From Granulicella paludicola (GTDB lineage: Bacteria > Acidobacteriota > Terriglobia > Terriglobales > Acidobacteriaceae), in contig NZ_JAGSYC010000026.1 in assembly GCF_025685545.1 (NCBI RefSeq), positions 496,001-560,000 of the forward strand: a DNA stretch of 64,000 nucleotides. Direction: 5' to 3'. Below the pieces are notes generated by a model. The model ran no database searches, was not told the DNA's origin, and saw nothing but the letters and a program-made list of their open reading frames with translations. This document shows, one piece after another, positions 18,420 to 25,680 of the stretch. A program made the position numbers and the translations under genes. Every line of letters starts with the position of its first letter. The stretch's first letter is position 1.

Positions 18420-19193
18420 TTGAACCTTTCAGTGCGTACCTCTCTTACTTCCGGCCTCTTTTCGTCCAAGGCTGTCGCCTCCCTTCTGTGTGCAGGTCTT
18501 CTTCTTTGCGCCAACGGAACTGCCAGCGCCCACCATGCTCGCATTCATGCGCGCAGCTCTCATTCCCTGCCCTCCATGCGCTCGCTCTCCAGCCTGATGA
18601 TGCTGCCGGCGCTGACACCGGGCATTCTGCCGGAGACGGAGGCTGATGTTCCGGCTGACGGCAAGCCTTACTCGCTGCGTCTGGCCGCGCTGCACACCGG
18701 CGAAAGCATCGACATCGTCTACCGCATCGGCGATACCTACATCCCCGAGGCGCTGGAGAAGTTGAATACGTTTCTTCGCGATCACCGTACCAATGAAGTC
18801 ACGCACTACGATCCCAAGGAGTTCGACCTGCTGCACAACCTGATGACTCGGTTGGGCAAGCCGAACGGCACAGTCGACGTAGTCTGCGGCTACCGCACCG
18901 CTGAAACCAACGAGCTCCTCCGCGAAAACGACCCCGCGACGGGCGTTGCCAAGAGGTCGCAGCACATCGAAGGCCACGCGATCGACATCCGCGTCCCCGG
19001 CGTCGCCACCACTCAGATACGTAATGCGGCCCTCAGTCTTGAAGCAGGCGGCGTCGGCTACTACCCCAAGAGCCAGTTCGTTCACGTAGACGTAGGCCCG
19101 GTCCGCACCTGGACCTTTGGCGGCGGCGTCCACAGCGTCAAGGGCAAGCGCTCGCGCAACGGACATCGCGCAGTACGCCGGCACAGAAGCTAA
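18420..19193 (+). CDS. Murein endopeptidase, MepK/YcbK-like (DUF882, peptidase M15A fold)
   Basis: The product of about 257 residues has a signal peptide (LFSSKAVASLLCAGLLLCANG). The zinc motifs of the M15/DUF882 fold are SQHIEGHAIDIR and QFVHVDVGPVRTW, preceded by VVCGYRTAETNELL. E. coli MepK cuts peptidoglycan cross-links in the periplasm, and a similar role is inferred. The C-terminus is Arg/Lys-rich. The start is uncertain: TTG 18420 has GGAG 10 nt upstream and begins at the signal peptide, but ATG 18387 and GTG 18327 are in frame. It precedes alr, another wall gene. Confidence 0.8.
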   Translation: MNLSVRTSLTSGLFSSKAVASLLCAGLLLCANGTASAHHARIHARSSHSLPSMRSLSSLMMLPALTPGILPETEADVPADGKPYSLRLAALHTGESIDIVYRIGDTYIPEALEKLNTFLRDHRTNEVTHYDPKEFDLLHNLMTRLGKPNGTVDVVCGYRTAETNELLRENDPATGVAKRSQHIEGHAIDIRVPGVATTQIRNAALSLEAGGVGYYPKSQFVHVDVGPVRTWTFGGGVHSVKGKRSRNGHRAVRRHRS

Positions 19194-19225
19194 GCCAGAC
19201 AGTAGTGACTGGTGGATAGACAAGT

Positions 19226-19254
19226 AAAGGGGCGGCCAACTGAGTCGCCCCTTT
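19226..19254 (+). terminator. Intrinsic terminator
   Basis: A 9-bp perfect stem AAAGGGGCG/CGCCCCTTT encloses an 11-nt loop, 32 bp after the endopeptidase stop. The T-tract is inside the stem end. Confidence 0.65.
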
Positions 19255-19327
19255 CTGCGTCTGCTGGTGTCTTTCACTCCTGTCTACTCACTACTCACTC
19301 CTGTCTGCCGTAGATAATGGTTCTTGC

Positions 19328-20488
19328 ATGAAGAGCTGGATCGAAATCTCGCGCGCAAACCTTGGTCATAATCTGCGCGCTGTGCAGACGCTTGCAGGAC
19401 CCGCCGTAGAAACCCTTGCCGTCATCAAGGCAGACGGCTACGGCCACGACGCCACGCTCGTCGCGCAGGTGCTCGCCGAAGCAGGAGCACCGTGGCTCGG
19501 CGTCACCGATGCGGAGGAAGGCGTCCGTGTCCGGTCGGCGGTCGGCTGGTCCAAGCCCAGAATCCTCGTTATGTGCGGTAGCGAACCTGCGGATGCGCCC
19601 TCGCTGATCGAGTACAAACTCACACCTGTGGTCTGGACACTCGAGCACCTGCACACCCTCGAGCATGCCGCGCAGGGCACCGCCGAACGCTTCGCCGTGC
19701 ACCTTGAAATCGACACCGGCATGTCGCGGCAGGGCGTCACTCCGGGCCCGGATCTCGATGCGATGCTCCGGCATTTTGCCTCCTCGCCCACCCTCTTTTG
19801 CGAAGGCGTCATGACGCACCTCGCCTGCGCAGAGGCTAGCGACGGTACACGCGGCGCCTCCGTCACCGAGCGCCAGGGCGATCAGTTTCACCAAGCGCTC
19901 AAGCAGGTGAAGGCGGCAGGAATCAAGCCCGCTTACATCCACATGGGCAACACCTCCGCGCTCGATGAAGGCTCCACCATGCCATGGATTCGTGCGGTCG
20001 CCGCCTCCTTCGGGGCGCATGCCATGGTCCGCACCGGGCTCGCCCTCTACGGCGATGCGCTGCCCCTTGAGGGCAATGCCTCCGCCGCGCTGCATCCACA
20101 CTTGAAGCCAGTGCTGACGTGGAAGACCCGCATCCTCGGCCTGCGCGAGATCGCTGCTGGAACCACTGTCGGCTACGGAGCCACCTTCACCGCGCCCCAC
20201 CCCATGCGCCTGGCACTGCTCGCTGTCGGCTACGCAGATGGTTTCCGCCGTGAGGCCTCCAGTGGAGTCGGCAATGGCTGGGTCGTGATCGCAGGCCAGC
20301 GCGCCGTCGTGGTTGGCCGGATCTCGATGAACCTTCTCGTGGTGGACGTCACGCACATCGCCGTCACGCTACAAGACGACGCCACCCTTCTAGGCGAAGG
20401 CGTCTCCGCAGACGACCATGCCCGTTGGTGTGGCACGATTCCCTACGAGATCCTTTGCGGAATCCGTGCGCAGGGTCGCCTCATATAG
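19328..20488 (+). CDS. alr: Alanine racemase
   Basis: The 386-residue PLP enzyme makes D-alanine for peptidoglycan. The cofactor lysine is K34 in VIKADGYGH, and the second catalytic base is the Tyr in TTVGYGATF (near 280). HLEIDTGMSRQG and YIHMGNTSAL are also conserved, and the length is typical. No strong SD is present. It follows the wall endopeptidase but is separated from it by a terminator. Confidence 0.95.
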   Translation: MKSWIEISRANLGHNLRAVQTLAGPAVETLAVIKADGYGHDATLVAQVLAEAGAPWLGVTDAEEGVRVRSAVGWSKPRILVMCGSEPADAPSLIEYKLTPVVWTLEHLHTLEHAAQGTAERFAVHLEIDTGMSRQGVTPGPDLDAMLRHFASSPTLFCEGVMTHLACAEASDGTRGASVTERQGDQFHQALKQVKAAGIKPAYIHMGNTSALDEGSTMPWIRAVAASFGAHAMVRTGLALYGDALPLEGNASAALHPHLKPVLTWKTRILGLREIAAGTTVGYGATFTAPHPMRLALLAVGYADGFRREASSGVGNGWVVIAGQRAVVVGRISMNLLVVDVTHIAVTLQDDATLLGEGVSADDHARWCGTIPYEILCGIRAQGRLI

Positions 20489-20498
20489 CTCTACTTTG

Positions 20499-20526
20499 TT
20501 GACTTTTTTATCCGAATCGCTATAAC
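20499..20526 (+). promoter_or_regulatory. Strong sigma70-type promoter
   Basis: TTGACT (20499-20504) and TATAAC (20521-20526) are separated by 16 bp, directly after the alr stop. Transcription would begin near 20532. No gene longer than 14 codons lies between it and the terminator at 20581-20615, so it appears to drive a short RNA. Confidence 0.6.
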
Positions 20527-20531
20527 TGCAT

Positions 20532-20615
20532 ATGGACGTGGACGGCTTTGCCTACGCGACCGCTTGTGGAACGTAAAAAGCCTCTGAGCGCCTGGCAGCA
20601 CCCAGAGGGGTTTTT
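20532..20615 (+). ncRNA. Candidate small RNA of about 84 nt
   Basis: A good promoter at 20499-20526 and an intrinsic terminator (stem 20581-20608, then GGTTTTT) bracket a transcript of about 84 nt. It contains only a 14-codon frame starting with ATG at the predicted first nucleotide (MDVDGFAYATACGT), so a leaderless peptide cannot be excluded. Its 3' end overlaps the 3' end of the convergent membrane-peptide gene by about 40 nt, as in convergent type I antitoxin RNAs. The hairpin might alternatively be only the alr terminator. Confidence 0.45.
20575..20615. terminator. Bidirectional intrinsic terminator
   Basis: An 11-bp stem (20581-20591 with 20598-20608, two G-T wobbles) has a 6-nt loop CTGGCA. 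On the minus strand it is followed by CTTTTT, on the plus strand by GGTTTTT. It closes both the micro-ORF transcript (-) and the alr/small-RNA transcript (+). Confidence 0.8.
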
Positions 20616-20620
20616 CGTGA

Positions 20621-20731
20621 TCAGCGATGTAGTAAGTACAGCGCCACAGCAATCTTCGAGAGCAGGAAGAGAATTACTTCTCCCGGCACCTGCATCGAAA
20701 ACCGCCCGCAGCGAACCCGAACGGCTCGCAT
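20621..20731 (-). CDS. 36-residue membrane peptide (small ORF)
   Basis: ATG 20731 has a near-perfect SD, AAAGGAGG, with 9 nt between AGGAGG and the start. The peptide has an Arg-rich N-terminus (four Arg in the first ten residues), then a hydrophobic helix VILFLLSKIAVALYLL and a His-Arg end: a single TM span with a positively charged cytoplasmic side. The stop is 12 bp before a strong terminator. The SD lies inside a folded leader (20741-20844). The family is unknown. The candidate roles are a type I toxin-like peptide or a small regulatory membrane subunit. A 73-codon frame over the same bases has its SD too close to the start and looks non-protein-like. Confidence 0.55.
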   Translation of the reverse strand: MRAVRVRCGRFSMQVPGEVILFLLSKIAVALYLLHR

Positions 20732-20740
20732 AAGGCATCA

Positions 20741-20844
20741 CCTCCTTTACAGATCGCCCCGAAGCTCTTACTTCGGGGCATTCGCTTTCAGGGCGAACTT
20801 CTCAGTCGGCGGCTCCCTGTGCGAGCCAGCTCTGTAAAGGCAGG
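20741..20844 (-). ncRNA. Structured 5' leader: four-way junction sequestering the Shine-Dalgarno
   Basis: On the minus strand, P1 pairs 20831-20840 with 20744-20753 (10 bp) and extends 3 bp past a one-base bulge (20842-20844 with 20741-20743), covering the AAAGGAGG of the downstream micro-ORF. Three hairpins lie inside: P2 GGCTC/GAGCC (20811-20827), P3 TTCGC/GCGAA (20781-20797) and P4, a 9-bp stem GCCCCGAAG/CTTCGGGGC (20756-20779). The P2 loop GCACAGG and the P3 loop CCTGAAA can form a 4-bp kissing pair CAGG/CCTG. I do not recognise a known riboswitch class. Confidence 0.55.
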
Positions 20845-21053
20845 ATCAGTATCGCATTGGCAAATAAAAAGCGAAAGTAGCGAAAGTCGTAGCGCGTAAG
20901 CCCTTTCCTTGCCTCAGCGAGCGGCAGTCTTCAGTGTGATGAGAAGCAAAAGGTCGCTGCCAACCTCAAGATATTCCGAGCGGATTTGATGTGCATGCGT
21001 CTTCCGTATGTGACCTCCAGCGTCGTCATGCTGTGAGAGCGAAGGAGTTCAAG

Positions 21054-21908
21054 TTGATCGTCCATCCAACAAAGTTAAGGACCCTAACTCTAGTCATCGT
21101 TTGCCTGACTGCAGGCCTTTGTGTCTCTGCAGTAGCACAAGATAATTCGAAGCCGATGCCGGCGACCGTGCGAAAAGCGATGACGGATCCGAATCCATCG
21201 TTTGAGGTGGCGACCCTGAAGCCAACCGACCCGGCGCATCCAGGCAGATATTTTCGCGTTGCGGGCCGCAAGTATTACACCCATGACACCTCTCTCGCAG
21301 ATTTGATCGACCTCTGCTACGGTGTTCATCCCAGTCAGATCATCGACGCTCCAGCCTGGGTAAGAACGGAGAAGTTCGATCTGGTCGGCACGCAGCCGGG
21401 TGAAGACGAGCCCAGCGGAACGCAGTGGCTGGCAATGATTCGCAACCTGCTCACGGATCGCTTTGGTCTAAAAATTCGCCGTGAACAACGTGACTTGGCT
21501 TCGTATGTATTGACAACGGATAAAAACGGACCGAAGAACCTTATTCCTGCGAAAAGTACTGCTCCTTATCCGAGCCTTGAATTCAACCGCGTGGCTAACG
21601 GTCTAGTTTTACCTGCCAGGAACGCCGCCCTCAGCCAGTTCTGCCAGATGATGCAACAGGTGGTTCTCGACCGTCCCGTCATAGACAAAACCGGACTCGC
21701 CGGCAGATTCGACTTCCTGCTGGTATTCATGCCGAATGAAAGCCAGTTCGATGGGCATCCACCGGTTACGTCCTCACAAGTGACGGGAGAACCTGCACCA
21801 GATCTGTTCGAGGCCATTCGCACTCAGCTGGGCTTGAAGCTGGAGTCAGCGAAGGTGCCGACAAACGTCCTCGTTGTGGAACAAGTTCAGAGACCGACGG
21901 AGAACTGA
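21054..21908 (+). CDS. TIGR03435 family secreted protein
   Basis: The 284-residue product has a signal peptide (LTLVIVCLTAGLCVSAVAQ). The TIGR03435 hallmarks of soil Acidobacteria are SFEVATLKPTDPAHPG, the LADLIDLCYGVHPSQIIDAPAW-type segment (seen as LIDLCYGVHPSQI), LLTDRFGLKIRREQRDL and VIDKTGLAGRFDFLL. Function is unknown. TTG 21054 is chosen because AAGGAG lies 6 nt upstream and the signal peptide starts there; the longer frame to 20991 adds a non-signal-like stretch. A second family member is at 58296. Confidence 0.88.
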   Translation: MIVHPTKLRTLTLVIVCLTAGLCVSAVAQDNSKPMPATVRKAMTDPNPSFEVATLKPTDPAHPGRYFRVAGRKYYTHDTSLADLIDLCYGVHPSQIIDAPAWVRTEKFDLVGTQPGEDEPSGTQWLAMIRNLLTDRFGLKIRREQRDLASYVLTTDKNGPKNLIPAKSTAPYPSLEFNRVANGLVLPARNAALSQFCQMMQQVVLDRPVIDKTGLAGRFDFLLVFMPNESQFDGHPPVTSSQVTGEPAPDLFEAIRTQLGLKLESAKVPTNVLVVEQVQRPTEN

Positions 21909-21961
21909 TACCGGTTTGACCTTTCCCCCCTCTCTTAAGGACGAAACGGTAAACTGAAGAA

Positions 21962-23161
21962 ATGGTTTCGAAGCTTTACGCCAAGTGGATGTACGCGTGG
22001 GAATACGCGCTCACAACGAGGGACAGCAACCGGGTCGAGCGCCCACTGGAGTGGGGCTTCGATCACCTCGCCGACTTTGGAGGCACCGAAGCAGCCGCGC
22101 GGGTGGAGCGTGGTGAAACGACTCCACTGGCAGCCATGGCAGCGTTGAACCAGCGCATCGTGTCCGATCCTCACGCGTTCTTCGACTACGCCACACCGAC
22201 AGACTTCCGCATCGAGCAGCGCCACCCCGAGCTGTACCCCACCAATGTCCGCCCCGAAACCCTGTCCCAGGACCGCGAGTGGAAGCGCCAAGCTGAAGCA
22301 GGCGAGTTGCGCAAAGAGCCTTTCCTGCGCTTTACCTCCGCCGTGCGTACACCGTATCCCGAGAACGATCAGGTCAATGCGCGCTGGTATACCGCTGAGC
22401 ATAAGGACAAGAGCAAGCCGAAGCAGGCCATGATCATCATGCCGCAGTGGAATGCGGATGCGTTCAGCCACAATGCGCTGTGCGATATCTTCAACAAATT
22501 TGGCGTGTCGTGCCTGAGGCTCTCGAAGCCGTACCACGATGTGCGTCGCCCGGCTGAGCTGGAGCGGTCAGACTACGCGGTGAGTTCGAACGTTGGCCGC
22601 ACCCTCGCGGCCTGTCGCCAAGCCGTCGCGGATGTCCGCAGCTGTATCGACTGGCTTGAATCGCAGGGCTACGAGCAGTTCGGCGTGCTCGGTACGAGTC
22701 TTGGCAGCTGCTATGCGTTTCTCGCTGCAGCGATGGACCCCCGCATCCGCGTCTGCGCCTTCAACCACGCGTCCACCGAGTTTGGCGACGTGGTCTGGAC
22801 GGGCCAGAGCACACGGCACGTAAAAGCGGCGTTCGAGCACGCCGGCCTGACGCAGGATGAGGTGCGCACGATCTTTGCCGGACTTAGCCCCGCGAAGTTT
22901 ATGGAGGCCTTCGCGGCCAACCCGCGCCGCGTACTGGTTATCCACGCGACCTACGACCTCACCTTCATCCAAGAGTACTCGCTCGATGTTCTGAAGAACT
23001 TTGATAGCCACAAGATCGATTACGTCTCAAAGGTACTGCCCTGCGGCCACTACACGACCGGCGAGTTCCCCTATAAGTATCTGGACGGCTGGTGGATGGG
23101 CTCCTTTGTGTATCAGTCCTTCAAGCGGCTGGCGGAAGAAGGTGCTTTGGTGAGGAGCTAG
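21962..23161 (+). CDS. Alpha/beta hydrolase, ABHD18-like
   Basis: The 399-residue hydrolase has nucleophile Ser in GVLGTSLGSCYA, an acid in VIHATYDLTF and His in LPCGHYTTGEFP, in the right order. It has no signal peptide. The long N-terminal region (about 1-140) and the TGEFPYKYLDGWWMGSF ending are seen in ABHD18-type proteins. The substrate is unknown. It is 10 bp before the TMEM175-like gene, so the two may be co-transcribed with glyA. Confidence 0.75.
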   Translation: MVSKLYAKWMYAWEYALTTRDSNRVERPLEWGFDHLADFGGTEAAARVERGETTPLAAMAALNQRIVSDPHAFFDYATPTDFRIEQRHPELYPTNVRPETLSQDREWKRQAEAGELRKEPFLRFTSAVRTPYPENDQVNARWYTAEHKDKSKPKQAMIIMPQWNADAFSHNALCDIFNKFGVSCLRLSKPYHDVRRPAELERSDYAVSSNVGRTLAACRQAVADVRSCIDWLESQGYEQFGVLGTSLGSCYAFLAAAMDPRIRVCAFNHASTEFGDVVWTGQSTRHVKAAFEHAGLTQDEVRTIFAGLSPAKFMEAFAANPRRVLVIHATYDLTFIQEYSLDVLKNFDSHKIDYVSKVLPCGHYTTGEFPYKYLDGWWMGSFVYQSFKRLAEEGALVRS

Positions 23162-23170
23162 ACTGTCTGC

Positions 23171-23767
23171 ATGGCGGAGCCGGAGGCACAAAATGGACCG
23201 GAGAGACTGGCAGCTTTCTCTGATGGCGTGATCGCGATTCTGATCACGATCATGGTGCTCGATTTGCGACCGCCCCATGCGTTGGGGCTGGCTGCTTTGT
23301 GGCCCATGCGGCTTACGTTTCTTAGCTATGCGTTAAGCTTCCTTTTCCTGAGCATTGCCTGGATCAACCATCACCAGCTCGTGCGCGACGTGAAGCACGT
23401 GCAGCCCTGCCTGATGTGGAGCAACCTCGGTTTTCTATTTGGGCTATCGCTCCTTCCGTTTGGCACGGCGTATATGGCGGAGCAGAACATGGCCCCCTTC
23501 ACGGTAGCGCTCTATGCGTTCATCTTTCTGGTTTCCACGCTGGCCTATATCGTGATGGAATTGTTCGTCGCAGCACAGAGCGGCGAGCACGCCGGTGTGA
23601 AGCAGGCTACGATCAGGCGCAGTCTGCTGGCGCTGCTGATCTTCGGTGGTGCCATTCCGTGCGCGTTTTTATCCGGCTGGCTGGCATTGGCTTTGATTGT
23701 GGGGGGCGCAACACTGTATGCGCTGTCGGATTGGATCCGCCGCAGGAGCCAGGGAAAGTCAGCGTAA
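23171..23767 (+). CDS. TMEM175-family (DUF1211) potassium channel-like protein
   Basis: The 198-residue membrane protein has six TM segments. The N-terminal [21 protein letters not shown] is the FSDGV signature of TM1 in TMEM175, whose bacterial members are tetrameric K+ channels with a single repeat, and the WINHHQLV motif in the third segment is also typical. It lies directly between an ABHD18-like hydrolase and glyA. Ion selectivity is inferred from the family. Confidence 0.85.
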   Translation: MAEPEAQNGPERLAAFSDGVIAILITIMVLDLRPPHALGLAALWPMRLTFLSYALSFLFLSIAWINHHQLVRDVKHVQPCLMWSNLGFLFGLSLLPFGTAYMAEQNMAPFTVALYAFIFLVSTLAYIVMELFVAAQSGEHAGVKQATIRRSLLALLIFGGAIPCAFLSGWLALALIVGGATLYALSDWIRRRSQGKSA

Positions 23768-23780
23768 AATTAGGGCTGAT

Positions 23781-25043
23781 ATGTCCATCGACCTGAACGC
23801 CACGCTCGCCGCCTCCGACCCGCTCATCTATCAGCAGATTCAGAACGAGATTCATCGCCAGCATGAAGGGCTGGAGATGATCGCCAGCGAAAACTTCGTA
23901 TCGCGCGCTGTGCTGGAAGCTGCAGGCACGGTCTTCACGAACAAGTACGCCGAGGGCTACCCCGGCAAGCGCTACTACGGCGGCTGCGAGTACGCCGATG
24001 TGGTCGAAAACCTGGCACGCGATCGCGCCAAGGAGCTCTTCGGCGCGGAGCACGCGAACGTGCAGCCCCACGCGGGCTCACAGGCCAATGCGGCGGCCTA
24101 TATGACGATGGTGGAGCCAGGCGATACCGTCCTCGGCCTCGATCTCGCCAACGGCGGACATCTCACACACGGTCACAAGCTGAACTTCTCCGGCAAGCTC
24201 TACAAGATCGCCGGCTACAAGGTCCGCGAGGATACCGAAGTCATCGACTACGACCAGCTCGAGGAGCAGGCGGTCGAAGTGAAGCCGAAGATGATCATTG
24301 GCGGCGGTTCAGCGTACCCGAGGCAGTTCGACTTCGCGCGCATGCGGCAGATCGCGGACAAGGTCGGCGCGAAGCTGTTCATCGATATGGCGCACTTCGC
24401 TGGCCTCGTCGCCGGTGGCGCGCATCCCTCGCCGGTTCCATACGCGGACGTGGTCACTACGACGACGCACAAAACGTTGCGTGGACCGCGCTCGGGTCTG
24501 ATCCTGTGCAAGCAGGAGTACGCAGCCAGCATCGACCGCAGCGTCTTCCCCGGCCAGCAGGGCGGCCCACTCGTCCACATCATCGCGGCCAAGGCCGTCG
24601 CCTTCAACGAAGCCCTGCAGCCCGAGTTCAAGACCTACGCCGCGCAGACCATCGCCAACGCGAAGGTGCTCGGCGACGCGATGCAGGCCGAAGGCTATCG
24701 CGTGATCTCGGGCGGTACGGACACGCACCTGATTCTGGTCGATGTCTTTGCTAAGGGTATCTACGGCAGTGAGGCTGAAGCGGCTCTCGGAGCCGCGGGC
24801 ATCACGGTCAACAAAAACGCCATCCCCTATGACAAAAATCCGCCGATGAAGCCTTCCGGTATCCGCATCGGCTCCCCCGCGCTGACGACGCGCGGCATGA
24901 AGGAATCCGAGATGCGCACCATCGCCAGGTGGATCGCCGAAGCTCTCGAACACCGCAACGACGAAGCGAAGCTCGCACAGATTCGCGGCCAGGTTGGCGA
25001 GCTGGCCGAGCAGTTCCCGCTCTACGGCTACCTACGCGGATAG
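23781..25043 (+). CDS. glyA: Serine hydroxymethyltransferase
   Basis: The 420-residue PLP enzyme interconverts serine and glycine while charging tetrahydrofolate with a one-carbon unit. Cofactor K231 is in [20 protein letters not shown] (37-42), [13 protein letters not shown] and [13 protein letters not shown] are all intact, and the length is typical. ATG 23781 is the true start because an upstream extension to 23697 overlaps the previous gene. It ends in a very long hairpin terminator. Confidence 0.97.
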   Translation: MSIDLNATLAASDPLIYQQIQNEIHRQHEGLEMIASENFVSRAVLEAAGTVFTNKYAEGYPGKRYYGGCEYADVVENLARDRAKELFGAEHANVQPHAGSQANAAAYMTMVEPGDTVLGLDLANGGHLTHGHKLNFSGKLYKIAGYKVREDTEVIDYDQLEEQAVEVKPKMIIGGGSAYPRQFDFARMRQIADKVGAKLFIDMAHFAGLVAGGAHPSPVPYADVVTTTTHKTLRGPRSGLILCKQEYAASIDRSVFPGQQGGPLVHIIAAKAVAFNEALQPEFKTYAAQTIANAKVLGDAMQAEGYRVISGGTDTHLILVDVFAKGIYGSEAEAALGAAGITVNKNAIPYDKNPPMKPSGIRIGSPALTTRGMKESEMRTIARWIAEALEHRNDEAKLAQIRGQVGELAEQFPLYGYLRG

Positions 25044-25067
25044 CTTTTCTGCGCGAGTAGCTTCAGC

Positions 25068-25120
25068 AAAACCAAGTGCCCCGTGTTCGAGAGTTCTCGA
25101 ACACGGGGCACTTGGTTTTT
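25068..25120. terminator. Very strong intrinsic terminator of glyA
   Basis: AAAACCAAGTGCCCCGTGTT and the next bases form a perfect stem of about 24 bp with a 4-nt loop and a TTTTT tail. It also lies downstream of the minus-strand gene ending at 25155 and can act in both directions. Confidence 0.88.
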
Positions 25121-25154
25121 AGCGACTCTCTTCACGAGCGAGTGACTTCTATCT

Positions 25155-25538
25155 CTACGGAATCTTCTGAACCCACTGGCTCCGCCACGCGGGCGCTTCG
25201 AAGGGATCGGCGAAGTACTGAGTCTCGTGCACGACTTTGTCATTGTTGAATTCCATCATGCTCACGGTGTATGCCGGCCTTCCCTGATAGTCGATGACAT
25301 ACTCCGTAATCCAGAGATCGCCTCCCCCAACAATCCGTCTGACCTTGAAGCCAGACGGCTTACCGGGATGATGGCTGCGCAAGGCCTGCAGGTTTCTTCG
25401 CCCCAGAATGCGCTCGCCCGATTGCGGGTAGTCGCAGATGGCATCGTCTGCGTAGATGTCATGTTCTGCCTCTGCATCCCCTGCGGCGGAGGCCTGCCAA
25501 TGTGCATCGAGTGCTGCTCGTATCTCCTCATCTCGCAT
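25155..25538 (-). CDS. SnoaL-like/NTF2-fold protein
   Basis: The 127-residue cone-fold protein starts EEIRAALDAHWQASAAGD, then DIYADDAICDYPQSGERI, which is the N-terminal helix and first strands of SnoaL-like polyketide-cyclase/NTF2 proteins, and ends ETQYFADPFEAP. No catalytic role can be assigned. ATG 25538 is favoured by GGAGAGGGG about 8 nt upstream. Confidence 0.8.
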   Translation of the reverse strand: MRDEEIRAALDAHWQASAAGDAEAEHDIYADDAICDYPQSGERILGRRNLQALRSHHPGKPSGFKVRRIVGGGDLWITEYVIDYQGRPAYTVSMMEFNNDKVVHETQYFADPFEAPAWRSQWVQKIP

Positions 25539-25680
25539 CGTCGTCCCCTCTCCCATAACGATCTCGATCACTATTGTGCGCTCGCGAGCCGTCTCAGAAA
25601 AAATTCACAGTACCGTCATATCCAGTCACTATCTTCAAAGTCGCTTCTCAACTTACTTGCACCAAACATAGGACTCCCCG

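Noticed and set aside
20520-20741. 73-codon minus-strand frame over the micro-ORF
   Set aside because: Its start lies directly on the SD with no spacer, it runs through the terminator hairpin, and its composition is not protein-like. The 36-codon frame fits the SD and ends before the terminator.
20736-20750. CATCACCTCCTTTAC resembling the 16S rRNA 3' end
   Set aside because: No other 16S sequence is near. It is simply the complement of a strong SD for the micro-ORF.
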